A DNA stretch of 64,000 nucleotides from Calliopsis andreniformis (Eukaryota; Arthropoda; Insecta; Hymenoptera; Andrenidae). The position numbers and the translations under genes are program-made. Location of the stretch: assembly GCF_051401765.1 (NCBI RefSeq), contig NW_027480546.1:806001-870000 (forward strand), read 5' to 3'. This document shows positions 42,601-58,638 of the stretch, piece after piece; the stretch's first letter is position 1; every line of letters begins with the position of its first letter. The notes beneath the pieces are model-generated. The model was not told where the DNA came from. It did no database searches and saw nothing but the letters and a program-made list of their open reading frames with translations.

Positions 42601-45600
42601 ATCAACAATAATAGTCATAATAGCCATAATAATCATAATAGTCGTAATAATAACAATAATGAATTTGCAAATAATCGTAATAATTATTATAATAGTCATA
42701 ATAGCCATAAAAATCACAATAGCCATAATAATCAGAATGGTGATCATAATAATCATACTAGCAACCACAATGATCATGGTAATCATCATAATAGACAGAA
42801 TAGTCATGGAAATAATCTTAATAATCATTATTATTAACGTAATAACCATAATCATCGTAATAACCATAATGATCTCAATGATGACCATAATATTCATCCT
42901 AATTATACTAAGACAAATAATAATCAGAGTAATCGTAATAATAAACATGATAAGCTTTGAAATAATCATAATAACCTTTATACTAGCCATAATAACCATA
43001 ATTATCATAATAACTAGAATAATCATAATAGTCATAATAATCGCAATAACCATAATGATCTTAATGATGATCATGATATTCATCATAATTATACCAAGAT
43101 CCATAATAATCATAGTAACCATTATAATAAACATAATAAGCTTTGAAAGAATCATAATAACCGTTATACTAGCCATAGTAGCCATAATAATCATAATAAC
43201 CATACTCATCATAATAATTATAATAATAACCATAATAAGCTTGGAAATAATCATAATAAGCATTATACTAGCCATAATAATCATAATAATCATAATAACT
43301 ATAATAATCATAATAGTCACTATAATAACCATAATAAACTTGGAAATAATCATATTTATCGTTATAATAGCAATAATAACCATGAAAATCATAATAGCCA
43401 TAATAATCTCAATGTTGATCATAATCATCATACCGACAGCCATAATAATCATAGTGATCATCATAATAACTACAATAATCATAATAATCGTAATTGTAAT
43501 GTTAATAAGCATAGCAATAATCACAATAATCATAGTAACCATAATAATCTTAATGATGATCATAATATCCATGATAATTATACCAAGATCCGTAATAATC
43601 ATAATAATCATAATAATAACGATAATGGGTTCGGAAATAATCATAATATACATTATACTAGCCATAACAACGATAATAGTCATAATAGCCATAATAATCA
43701 TAAGAGTCGTAATAATAACAATAATGAACTAGGAAATAATCGTAATAATCATTATAATCGTCATAATAGTCACAAAAATCACAATAGCCATAATAATCAG
43801 AATGGTGATCATAATAATCATACTAACAACCATAATGATCATAGTAATCATCATAATAAACAGAATAGTCATGGAAATAATCTTAATAATAGTTATTATT
43901 AACGTAATAACCATAATCACCTTAATAACCATAATGATCTCAATGATGACCATAATATTCATCATAATTATACTAAGACAAATAATAATCAGAGTAATCA
44001 TAATAATAAACATAATAAGCTTTGAAATAATCATAATAACCTTTATACTAGCCATAATAACCATAATAATCATAATACCTAGAATAATCATAATAGTCAT
44101 AATAATCGCAATAACCATAATGATCTTAATGATGATCATGATATTCATCATAATTATACCAAGATCCATAATAAGCATAGTAACCATAATAATAAACATA
44201 ATAAGCCTTGAAATAATCATAATAACCGTTATACTAGCCATAGTAACCATAATAATCATAATAACCATAATAATCATAATAATTATAGTAATAAGCATAA
44301 TAAGCTTTGAAATAATCATAATAACCGTTATACTAGCCATAGTAACCATAATAATCATAATAATTATAGTAATAACCATAATAAGCTTGGAAACATTCAT
44401 AATAAGCATTATAGTAGCCATAATAATCATAATAACCATAATAATCATAATAATTATAATAATAACCGTAATAAACTTGGAAATAATCATATTTATCATT
44501 ATAATAGCAATAATAACCATAAAAATCATAATAGCCATAATAATCTGAATGTTGATCCTAATAATCATACTAACAACCATAATCATCATAGTGATCATCA
44601 TAATAACTACAATAATCATAATAATCGTAATTGGAATGTTAATAAGCATAGCAATAATCACAATAATCATAGTAACCATAATAATCTTAATGATGATCAT
44701 AATATCCATGATAATTATACCAAGATCCGTAATAATCATAATAATCATAATAATAACCCTAATGTGTTCGGAAATAATCATAATATACATTATACTTGCC
44801 ATAACAAACATAATAGTCATAATAGCCATAATAATCATAATAGTCGTAGTAATAACAATAATGACCCTGGAAATAATCGTAATAATCATTACAATAGTCA
44901 TAATAGCCATAAAAATCACAATAGCCATAATAATCTGAATGGTGATCATAATAATCATACTAACAACCATAATGATCATAGTAATCATCATAATAAACAG
45001 AATAGTCATGGAAATAATCTTAATAAACATTATTATTAACGTAATAACCATAATCATCGTAATAACCATAATGATCTCAATGATGACCATAATATTCATC
45101 CTAATTATACTAAGACAAATAATAATCAGAGTAATCATAATAATAAACATAATAAGCTTTGAAATAATCATAATAACCTTTATACTAGCCATAATAACCA
45201 TAATAATCATAATAACTAGAATAATCATAATAGTCATAATAATCTCAATAACCATAATGATCTTAATGATGATCATGATATTCATCATAATTATACCAAG
45301 ATCCATAATAATCATAGTAACCATTATAATAAACATAATAAGCTTTGAAATAATCATAATAACCGTTATACTAGCCATAGTAGCCATAATAATCATAATA
45401 ACCATACACATCATAATAATTATAATAATAACCATAATAAGCTTGGAAATAATCATAATAAGCATTATACTAGCCATAATAATCATAATAATCATAATAA
45501 CTATAATAATCATAATAGTCATAATAATAACCATAATAAACTTGGAAATAATCATATTTATCGTTATAATAGCAATAATAACCATAAAAATCATAATAGC

Positions 45601-45927
45601 CATAATAATCTCAATGTTGATCATAATCATCATACCGACAGCCATAATAATCATAGTGATCATCATAATAACTACAATAATCATAATAATCGTAATTGTA
45701 ATGTTAATAAGCATAGCAATAATCACAATAATCATAGTAACCATAATAATCTTAATGATGATCATAATATCCATGATAATTATACCAAGATCCGTAATAA
45801 TCATAATAATCATAATAATAACGATAATGGGTTCGGAAATAATCATAATATACATTATACTAGCCATAACAACCATAATAGGCATAATAGCCATAATAAT
45901 CATAATAATCGTAATAATAACAATAGT
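36622..45927 (+). repeat. Irregular right-domain satellite units
   Basis: Landmark intervals are 1,065, 666, 1,356, 1,137, 1,455, 1,065, 1,137 and 1,065 bp, all multiples of three. The 666-bp interval (37733-38398) is one module standing alone. A module reading ATAGGTTCGG and ending in ATACTACCCC near 39965-40012 is related to the ACAACCCC module of the middle domain. The section includes one - strand open stretch of 1,930 codons (37909-43701), which is a repeat artefact. Confidence 0.8.
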
Positions 45928-48900
45928 GAACTAGGAAATAATCGTAATAATCATTATAATAGTCATAATAGTCATAAAAATCACAATAGCCATAATAATC
46001 AGAATGGTGATCATAATAATCATACTAACAACCCTAATGATCATAGTAATCATCATAATAAACAGAATAGTCATGGAAATAATCTTAATAATAGTTATTA
46101 TTAACGTAATAACCATAATCACCTTAATAACCATAATGATCTCAATGATGACCATAATATTCATCATAATTATACTAAGACAAATAATAATCAGAGTAAT
46201 CATAATAATAAACATAATAAGCTTTGAAATAATCATAATAACATTTATACTAGCCATAATAACCATAATAATCATAATACCTAGAATAATCATAATAGTC
46301 ATAATAATCGCAATAACCATAATGATCTTAATGATGATCATGATATTCATCATAATTATACCAAGATCCATAATAAGCATAGTAACCATAATAATAAACA
46401 TAATAAGCTTTGAAATACTCATAATAACCGTTATACTAGCCATAGTAACCATAATAATCATAATAACCATAATAATCATAATAATTATAGTAATAAGCAT
46501 AATAAGCGTTGAAATAATCATAATAACCGTTATACTAGCCATAGTAACCATAATAATCATAATAACCATAATAATCATAATAATTATAGAAATAACCATA
46601 ATAAGCTTGGAAATATTCATAATAAGCATTATACTAGCCATAATAATCATAATAACCATAATAATCATAATAATTATAATAATAACCGTAATAAACTTGG
46701 AAATAATCATATTTATCATTATAATAGCAATAATAACCATAAAAATCATAATAGCCATAATAATCTGAATGTTGATCCTAATCATCATACTAACAGCCAT
46801 AATAATCTTAGTGATCATCATAATAACTACAATAATGATAATAATCGTAAGTGTAACGTTAGTAAGCATAGCAATAATCACAATAATCATAGTAACCATA
46901 ATAATCTTAATGATGATCATAATATCCATGATAATTATACCAAGATCCGTAATAATCATAATAATCATAATAATAACCATAATGGGTTCGGAAATAATCA
47001 TAATATACATTATACTAGCCATAACAACCATAATAGTCATAATAGCCATAATAATCATAATAGTCGTAATAATAACAATAATGAACTTGGAAATAATCGT
47101 AATAATTATTATAATAGTCATAATAGCCATAAAAATCACAATAGCCATAATAATCAGAATGGTGATCATAATAATCATACTAGCAACCATAATGATCATA
47201 GTAATCATCTTAATAAACAGAATAGTCATGGAAATAATCTTAATAATAGTTATTATTAACGTAATAACCATAATCACCTTAATAATCATAATGATCTCAA
47301 TGATGACCATAATATTCATCATAATTATACTAAGACAAATAATAATCAGAGTAATAATAATAATAAACATAATAAGCTTTGAAATAATCATAATAACCTT
47401 TATACTAGCCATAATAACCATAATAATCATAATACCTAGAATAATCATAATAGTCATAATAATCGCAATAACCATAATGATCTTAATGATGATCATGATA
47501 TTCATCATAATTATACCAAGATCCATAATAAGCATTGTAACCATAATAATAAACATCATAAGCTTTGAAATAATCATAATAACCGTTATACTAGCCATAG
47601 TAACCATAATAATCATAATAACCATAATAATCATAATAATTATAGTAATAACCATAATAAGCTTGGAAATATTCATAATAAGCATTATACTAGCCATAAT
47701 AATCATAATAACCATAATAATCATAACAATTATAATAATAACCGTAATAAACTTGGAAATAATCATATTTATCATTATAATAGCAATAATAACCATAAAA
47801 ATCATAATAGCCATAATAATCTGAATGTTGATCTTAATAATCATACTAACAACCATAATCATCATAGTGACCATCATAATAACTACAATAATGATAATAA
47901 TCGTAATTGTAATGTTAATAAGCATAGCAATAATCACAATAATCATAGAAACCATAATAATCTTAATGATGATCATAATATCCATGATAATTATACCAAG
48001 ATCCGTAATAATCATAATAATCATAATAATAACCCTAATGTGTTCGGAAATAATCATAATATACATTATACTTGCCATAACAAACATAACAGTCATAATA
48101 GCCATAATAATCATAATAGTCGTAGTAATAACAATAATGACCCTGGAAATAATCGTAATAATCATTACAATAGTCATAATAGCCATAAAAATCACAATAG
48201 CCATAATAATCTGAATGGTGATCATAATAATCATACTAACAACCATAATGATCATAGTAATCATCATAATAAACAGAATAGTCATGGAAATAATCTTAAT
48301 AAACATTATTATTAACGTAATAACCATAATCATCGTAATAACCATAATGATCTCAATGATGACCATAATATTCATCCTAATTATACTAAGACAAATAATA
48401 ATCAGAGTAATCATAATAATAAACATAATAAGCTTTGAAATAATCATAATAACCTTTATACTAGCCATAATAACCATAATAATCATAATAACTAGAATAA
48501 TCATAATAGTCATAATAATCTCAATAACCATAATGATCTTAATGATGATCATGATATTCATCATAATTATACCAAGATCCATAATAATCATAGTAACCAT
48601 TATAATAAACATAATAAGCTTTGAAATAATCATAATAACCGTTATACTAGCCATAGTAGCCATAATAATCATAATAACCATACACATCATAATAATTATA
48701 ATAATAACCATAATAAGCTTGGAAATAATCATAATAAGAATTATACTAGCCATAATAATCATAATAATCATAATAACTATAATAATCATAATAGTCATAA
48801 TAATAACCATAATAAACTTGGAAATAATCATATTTATCGTTATAATAGCAATAATAACCATAAAAATCATAATAGCCATAATAATCTCAATGTTGATCAT

Positions 48901-49203
48901 AATCATCATACCGACAGCCATAATAATCATAGTGATCATCATAATAACTACAATAATCATAATAATCGTAATTGTAATGTTAATAAGCATAGCAATAATC
49001 ACAATAATCATAGTAACCATAATAATCTTAATGATGATCATAATATCCATGATAATTATACCAAGATCCGTAATAATCATAATAATCATAATAATAACGA
49101 TAATGGGTTCGGAAATAATCATAATATACATTATACTAGCCATAACAACCATAATAGGCATAATAGCCATAATAATCATAATAATCGTAATAATAACAAT
49201 AGT
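45928..49203 (+). repeat. 3,276-bp higher-order repeat, copy 1
   Basis: Runs from one GAACTAGG to the next. Internal landmarks at 46769, 47825 and 48890 recur exactly 3,276 bp later at 50045, 51101 and 52166. Interval composition is 1,155, 1,056 and 1,065 bp. By eye only scattered substitutions separate it from the next copy, for example AACCATAATCACC near 46111 against AACCACAATCACC near 49387. Confidence 0.9.
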
Positions 49204-52200
49204 GAACTAGGAAATAATCGTAATAATCATTATAATAGTCATAATAGTCATAAAAATCACAATAGCCATAATAATCAGAATGGTGATCATAATAATCATA
49301 CTAACAACCCTAATGATCATAGTAATCATCATAATAAACAGAATAGTCATGGAAATAATCTTAATAATAGTTATTATTAACGTAATAACCACAATCACCT
49401 TAATAACCATAATGATCTCAATGATGACCATAATATTCATCATAATTATTCTAAGACAAATAATAATCAGAGTAATCACAATAATAAACATAATAAGCTT
49501 TGAAATAATCATAATAACATTTATACTAGCCATAATAACCATAATAATCATAATACCTAGAATAATCATAATAGTCATAATAATCGCAATAACCATAATG
49601 ATCTTAATGATGATCATGATATTCATCATAATTATACCAAGATCCATAATAAGCATAGTAACCATAATAATAAACATAATAAGCTTTGAAATAATCATAA
49701 TAACCGTTATACTAGCCATAGTAACCATAATAATCATAATAACCATAATAATCATAATAATTATAGTAATAAGCATAATAAGCGTTGAAATAATCATAAT
49801 AACCGTTATACTAGCCATAGTAACCATAATAATCATAATAACCATAATAATCATAATAATTATAGAAATAACCATAATAAGCTTGGAAATATTCATAATA
49901 AGCATTATACTAGCCATAATAATCATAATAACCATAATAATCATAATAATTATAATAATAACCGTAATAAACTTGGAAATAATCATATTTATCATTATAA
50001 TAGCAATAATAACCATAAAAATCATAATAGCCATAATAATCTGAATGTTGACCCTAATCATCATACTAACAGCCATAATAATCTTAGTGGTCATCATAAT
50101 AACTACAATAATGATAATAATCGTAAGTGTAACGTTAGTAAGCATAGCAATAATCACAATAATCATAGTAACCATAATAATCTTAATGATGATCATAATA
50201 TCCATGATAATTATACCAAGATCCGTAATAATCATAATAATCATAATAATAACCATAATGGGTTCGGAAATAATCATAATATACATTATACTAGCCATAA
50301 CAACCATAATAGTCATAATAGCCATAATAATCATAATAGTCGTAATAATAACAATAATGAACTTGGAAATAATCGTAATAATTATTATAATAGTCATAAT
50401 AGCCATAAAAATCACAATAGCCATAATAATCAGAATGGTGATCATAATAATCATACTAGCAACCATAATGATCATAGTAATCATCCTAATAAACAGAATA
50501 GTCATGGAAATAATCTTAATAATAGTTATTATTAACGTAATAACCATAATCACCTTAATAATCATAATGATCTCAATGATGACCATAATATTCATCATAA
50601 TTATACTAAGACAAATAATAATCAGAGTAATAATAATAATAAACATAATAAGCTTTGAAATAATCATAATAACCTTTATACTAGCCATAATAACCATAAT
50701 AATCATAATACCTAGAATAATCATAATAGTCATAATAATCGCAATAACCATAATGATCTTAATGATGATCATGATATTCATCATAATTATACCAAGATCC
50801 ATAATAAGCATTGTAACCATAATAATAAACATCATAAGCTTTGAAATAATCATAATAACCGTTATACTAGCCATAGTAACCATAATAATCATAATAACCA
50901 TAATAATCATAATAATTATAGTAATAACCATAATAAGCTTGGAAATATTCATAATAAGCATTATACTAGCCATAATAATCATAATAACCATAATAATCAT
51001 AACAATTATAATAATAACCGTAATAAACTTGGAAATAATCATATTTATCATTATAATAGCAATAATAACCATAAAAATCATAATAGCCATAATAATCTGA
51101 ATGTTGATCCTAATAATCATACTAACAACCATAATCATCATAGTGACCATCATAATAACTACAATAATGATAATAATCGTAATTGTAATGTTAATAAGCA
51201 TAGCAATAATCACAATAATCATAGAAACCATAATAATCTTAATGATGATCATAATATCCATGATAATTATACCAAGATCCGTAATAATCATAATAATCAT
51301 AATAATAACCCTAATGTGTTCGGAAATAATCATAATATACATTATACTTGCCATAACAAACATAACAGTCATAATAGCCATAATAATCATAATAGTCGTA
51401 GTAATAACAATAATGACCCTGGAAATAATCGTAATAATCATTACAATAGTCATAATAGCCATAAAAATCACAATAGCCATAATAATCTGAATGGTGATCA
51501 TAATAATCATACTAACAACCATAATGATCATAGTAATCATCATAATAAACAGAATAGTCATGGAAATAATCTTAATAAACATTATTATTAACGTAATAAC
51601 CATAATCATCGTAATAACCATAATGATCTCAATGATGACCATAATATTCATCCTAATTATACTAAGACAAATAATAATCAGAGTAATCATAATAATAAAC
51701 ATAATAAGCTTTGAAATAATCATAATAACCTTTATACTAGCCATAATAACCATAATAATCATAATAACTAGAATAATCATAATAGTCATAATAATCTCAA
51801 TAACCATAATGATCTTAATGATGATCATGATATTCATCATAATTATACCAAGATCCATAATAATCATAGTAACCATTATAATAAACATAATAAGCTTTGA
51901 AATAATCATAATAACCGTTATACTAGCCATAGTAGCCATAATAATCATAATAACCATACACATCATAATAATTATAATAATAACCATAATAAGCTTGGAA
52001 ATAATCATAATAAGAATTATACTAGCCATAATAATCATAATAATCATAATAACTATAATAATCATAATAGTCATAATAATAACCATAATAAACTTGGAAA
52101 TAATCATATTTATCGTTATAATAGCAATAATAACCATAAAAATCATAATAGCCATAATAATCTCAATGTTGATCATAATCATCATACCGACAGCCATAAT

Positions 52201-54600
52201 AATCATAGTGATCATCATAATAACTACAATAATCATAATAATCGTAATTGTAATGTTAATAAGCATAGCAATAATCACAATAATCATAGTAACCATAATA
52301 ATCTTAATGATGATCATAATATCCATGATAATTATACCAACATCCGTAATAATCATAATAATCATAATAATAACGATAATGGGTTCGGAAATAATCATAA
52401 TATACATTATACTAGCCATAACAACCATAATAGTCATAATAGCCATAATAATCATAATAGTCGTAATAATAACAATAATGAACTTGGAAATAATCGTAAT
52501 AATTATTATAATAGTCATAATAGCCATAAAAATCACAATAGCCATAATAATCAGAATGGTGATCATAATAATCATACTAGCAACCATAATGATCATAGTA
52601 ATCATCTTAATAAACAGAATAGTCATGGAAATAATCTTAATAATAGTTATTATTAACGTAATAACCATAATCACCTTAATAATCATAATGATCTCAATGA
52701 TGACCATAATATTCATCATAATTATACTAAGACAAATAATAATCAGAGTAATAATAATAATAAACATAATAAGCTTTGAAATAATCATAATAACCTTTAT
52801 ACTAGCCATAATAACCATAATAATCATAATACCTAGAATAATCATAATAGTCATAATAATCGCAATAACCATAATGATCTTAATGATGATCATGATATTC
52901 ATCATAATTATACCAAGATCCATAATAAGCATTGTAACCATAATAATAAACATCATAAGCTTTGAAATAATCATAATAACCGTTATACTAGCCATAGTAA
53001 CCATAATAATCATAATAACCATAATAATCATAATAATTATAGTAATAACCATAATAAGCTTGGAAATATTCATAATAAGCATTATACTAGCCATAATAAT
53101 CATAATAACCATAATAATCATAACAATTATAATAATAACCGTAATAAACTTGGAAATAATCATATTTATCATTATAATAGCAATAATAACCATAAAAATC
53201 ATAATAGCCATAATAATCTGAATGTTGATCCTAATAATCATACTAACAACCATAATCATCATAGTGACCATCATAATAACTACAATAATGATAATAATCG
53301 TAATTGTAATGTTAATAAGCATAGCAATAATCACAATAATCATAGAAACCATAATAATCTTAATGATGATCATAATATCCATGATAATTATACCAAGATC
53401 CGTAATAATCATAATAATCATAATAATAACCCTAATGTGTTCGGAAATAATCATAATATACATTATACTTGCCATAACAAACATAACAGTCATAATAGCC
53501 ATAATAATCATAATAGTCGTAGTAATAACAATAATGACCCTGGAAATAATCGTAATAATCATTACAATAGTCATAATAGCCATAAAAATCACAATAGCCA
53601 TAATAATCTGAATGGTGATCATAATAATCATACTAACAACCATAATGATCATAGTAATCATCATAATAAACAGAATAGTCATGGAAATAATCTTAATAAA
53701 CATTATTATTAACGTAATAACCATAATCATCGTAATAACCATAATGATCTCAATGATGACCATAATATTCATCCTAATTATACTAAGACAAATAATAATC
53801 AGAGTAATCATAATAATAAACATAATAAGCTTTGAAATAATCATAATAACCTTTATACTAGCCATAATAACCATAATAATCATAATAACTAGAATAATCA
53901 TAATAGTCATAATAATCTCAATAACCATAATGATCTTAATGATGATCATGATATTCATCATAATTATACCAAGATCCATAATAATCATAGTAACCATTAT
54001 AATAAACATAATAAGCTTTGAAATAATCATAATAACCGTTATACTAGCCATAGTAGCCATAATAATCATAATAACCATACTCATCATAATAATTATAATA
54101 ATAACCATAATAAGCTTGGAAATAATCATAATAAGCATTATACTAGCCATAATAATCATAATAATCATAATAACTATAATAATCATAATAGTCATAATAA
54201 TAACCATAATAAACTTGGAAATAATCATATTTATCGTTATAATAGCAATAATAACCATAAAAATCATAATAGCCATAATAATCTCAATGTTGATCATAAT
54301 CATCATACCGACAGCCATAATAATCATAGTGATCATCATAATAACTACAATAATCATAATAATCGTAATTGTAATGTTAATAAGCATAGCAATAATCACA
54401 ATAATCATAGTAACCATAATAATCTTAATGATGATCATAATATCCATGATAATTATACCAAGATCCGTAATAATCATAATAATCATAATAATAACGATAA
54501 TGGGTTCGGAAATAATCATAATATACATTATACTAGCCATAACAACCATAATAGGCATAATAGCCATAATAATCATAATAGTCGTAATAATAACAATAGT
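49204..54600 (+). repeat. 3,276-bp higher-order repeat, copy 2, with internal 2,121-bp duplication
   Basis: Length between GAACTAGG marks is 5,397 bp, that is 3,276 plus 2,121. Landmarks 51101 and 52166 recur at 53222 and 54287, offset 2,121 bp. The duplicated segment is about 50,300-52,420 followed by about 52,421-54,540; the join lies where the unit switches from the GATAATGGG type to GAACTTGGAAATAATCG. Private word AACCACAATCACC near 49387 is shared with the copy at 60660. Confidence 0.85.
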
Positions 54601-57600
54601 GAACTAGGAAATAATCGTAATAATCATTATAATAGTCATAATAGTCATAAAAATCACAATAGCCATAATAATCAGAATGGTGATCATAATAATCATACTA
54701 ACAACCCTAATGATCATAGTAATCATCATAATAAACAGAATAGTCATGGAAATAATCTTAATAAACATTATTATTAACGTAATAACCATAATCACCTTAA
54801 TGACCATAATGATCTCAATGATGACCATAATATTCATCCTAATTATACTAAGACAAATAATAATCAGAGTAATCATAATAATAAACATAATAAGCTTTGA
54901 AATAATCATAATAACATTTATACTAGCCATAATAACCATAATAATCATAATACCTAGAATAATCATAATAGTCATAATAATCGCAATAACCATAATGATC
55001 TTAATGATGATCATGATATTCATCATAATTATACCAAGATCCATAATAAGCATAGTAACCATAATAATAAACCTAATAAGCTTTGAAATAATCATAATAA
55101 CCGTTATACTAGCCATAGTAACCATAATAATCATAATAACCATAATAATCATAATAATTATAGTAATAAGCATAATAAGCGTTGAAATAATCATAATAAC
55201 CGTTATACTAGCCATAGTAACCATAATAATCATAATAACCATAATAATCATAATAATTATAGTAATAACCATAATAAGCTTGGAAATATTCATAATAAGC
55301 ATTATATTAGCCATAATAATCATAATAACCATAATAATCATAATAATTATAATAATAACCGTAATAAACTTGGAAATAATCATATTTATCATTATAATAG
55401 CAATAATAACCATAAAAATCATAATAGCCATAATAATCTGAATGTTGATCCTAATCATCATACTAACAGCCATAATAATCTTAGTGATCATCATAATAAC
55501 TACAATAATGATAATAATCGTAAGTGTAACGTTAGTAAGCATAGCAATAATCACAATAATCATAGTAACCATAATAATCTTAATGATGATCATAATATCC
55601 ATGATAATTATACCAAGATCCGTAATAATCAGAATAATCATAATAATAACCATAATCGGTTCGGAAATAATCATAATATACATTATACTAGCCATAACAA
55701 CCATAATAGTCATAATAGCCATAATAATCATAATAGTCGTAATTATAACAATAATGAACTTGGAAATAATCGTAATAATTATTATAATAGTCATAATAGC
55801 CATAAAAATCACAATAGCCATAATAATCAGAATGGTGATCATAATAATCATACTAGCAACCATAATGATCATAGTAATCATCTTAATAAACAGAATAGTC
55901 ATGGAAATAATCTTAATAATAGTTATTATTAACGTAATAACCATAATCACCTTAATAATCATAATGATCTCAATGATGACCATAATATTCATCATAATTA
56001 TACTAAGACAAATAATAATCAGAGTAATAATAATAATAAACATAATAAGCTTTGAAATAATCATAATAACCTTTATACTAGCCATAATAACCATAATAAT
56101 CATAATACCTAGAATAATCATAATAGTCATAATAATCGCAATAACCATAATGATCTTAATGATGATCATGATATTCATCATAATTATACCAAGATCCATA
56201 ATATGCATTGTAACCATAATAATAAACATAATAAGCTTTGAAATAATCATAATAACCGTTATACTAGCCATAGTAACCATAATAATCATAATAACCATAA
56301 TAATCATAATAATTATAGTAATAACCATAATAAGCTTGGAAATATTCATAATAAGCATTATACTAGCCATAATAATCATAATAACCATAATAATCATAAT
56401 AATTATAATAATAACCGTAATAAACTTGGAAATAATCATATTTATCATTATAATAGATATAATAACCATAAAAATCATAATAGCCATAATAATCCGAATG
56501 TTGATCCTAATAATCATACTAACAACCATAATAATCATAGTGATCATCATAATAACTACAATAATGATAATAATCGTAATTGTAATGTTAATAAGCATAG
56601 CAATAATCACAATAATCATAGAAACCATAATAATCTTAATGATGATCATAATATCCATGATAATTATACCAAGATCCGTAATAATCATAATAATCATAAT
56701 AATAACCATAAGAGGTTCGGAAATAATCATAATATACATTATACTACCCCTAACAACTATAATAGTCATAATACCCATAATAATCATAATAGTCGTAATA
56801 ATAACAATAATGAACTTGGAAATAATCGTAATAATCATTATAATAGCCATAATAGCCATAAAAATCACAATAGCCATAATAATCTGAAAGGTGATCATAA
56901 TAATCATACTAACAACCATAATGATCATAGTAATCATCATAATAAACAGAATAGTCATGGAAATAATCTTAATAATCATTATGATTATCGTAATAACCAT
57001 AATCATCGTAATAACCATAATGATCTCAATGATGACCATAATATTCATCATAATTATACTAAGACAAACAATAATCAGAGTAATCATAATAATAAACATA
57101 ATAAGCTTTGAAATAATCATAATAACCTTTATACTAGCCATAATAACCATAATAATCATAATAACTAGAATAATCATAATAGTCATAATAATAACCGTAA
57201 TAAACTTGGAAATAATCATATTCATCATTATAATAGCAATAATAACCATAAAAATCATAATAGCCATAATAATCTGAATGTTGATCCTAATAATCATACT
57301 AACAACCATAATAATCATAGTGATCATCATAATAACTACAATAATCATAATAATCGTAATTGTAATGTTAATAAGCATAGCAATAATCGCAATAATCATA
57401 GTAACCATAATAATCTTAATGATGATCATAATATCCATGATAATTATACCAAGATCCGTAATAATCATAATAATCATAATAATAACCATAATGGGTTCGG
57501 AAATAACCATAATATACATCATACTAGCCATATCAACAATAATAGTCATAATAGCCATAATAATCATAATAGTCGTAATAATAACAATAATGAACTTGGA

Positions 57601-58638
57601 AATAATCGTAATAATTATTATAATAGTCATAATAGCCATAAAAATCATAATAGCCATAATAATCAGAATGGTGATCATAATAATCATACTAGCAACCATA
57701 ATGATCATGGTAATCATCATAATAAACAGAATAGTCATGGAAATAATCTTAATAAACATTATTATTGACGTAATAACCATAATGATTTCAATGATGACCA
57801 TAATATTCATCCTAATTATACTAAGACAAATAATAATCAGAGTAATCATAATAATAAACATAATAAGCTTTGAAATAATCATAATAACCTTTATACTAGC
57901 CATAATAACCATAATAATCATACTAACTAGAATAATCATAATAGTCATAATAATCGCAATAACCATAATGATCTTAATGATGATCATGATATTCATCATA
58001 ATTATACCAAGATCCATAATAATCATAGTAACCATTATAATACACATAATAAGCTTTGAAATAATCATAATAACCGTTATACTAGCCATAGTAGCCATAA
58101 TAATCATAATAACCATACTCATCATAATAATTATAATAATAACCATAATAAGCTTGGAAATAATCATAATAAGCATTATACTAGCCATAATAATCATAAT
58201 AATCATAATAACTATAATAATAATAATAGTCACAATAATAACCATAATAAACTTGGAAATAATCATATTTATCGTTATAATAGCAATAATAACCATAAAA
58301 ATCATAATAGCCATAATAATCTCAATGTTGATCATAATCATCATACCGACAGCCATAATAATCATAGTGATCATCATAATAACTACAATAATCATAATAA
58401 TCGTAATTGTAATGTTAATAAGCATAGCAATAATCACAATAATCATAGTAACCATAATAATCTTAATGATGATCATAATATCCATGATAATTATACCAAG
58501 ATCCGTAATAATCATAATAATCATAATAATAACGATAATGGGTTCGGAAATAATCATAATATACATTATACTAGCCATAACAACCATAATAGTCATAATA
58601 GCCATAATAATCATAATAGTCGTAATAATAACAATAAT
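54601..58638 (+). repeat. Variant higher-order unit, 4,038 bp
   Basis: The first approximately 2 kb follows the 3,276-bp repeat, then the unit departs from it: landmark intervals are 1,155, 1,056, 780 and 1,047 bp. It includes an AGAGGTTCGG/ATACTACCCC module near 56709-56756 like that near 39965. A dropped 18-bp stretch near 57780 (direct step from GTAATAACCATAATGATTTC) accounts for 1,047 instead of 1,065. Confidence 0.75.

Noticed and set aside
37909..43701. A 1,930-codon open stretch on the - strand, and dozens of 300-1,800-codon stretches elsewhere, read as Ile/Met-rich proteins
   Set aside because: Both strands are open at once, the product is almost only Ile and Met from a triplet repeat, units repeat at DNA level, and no gene signals are seen. 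They follow from the lack of stop triplets in the repeat.
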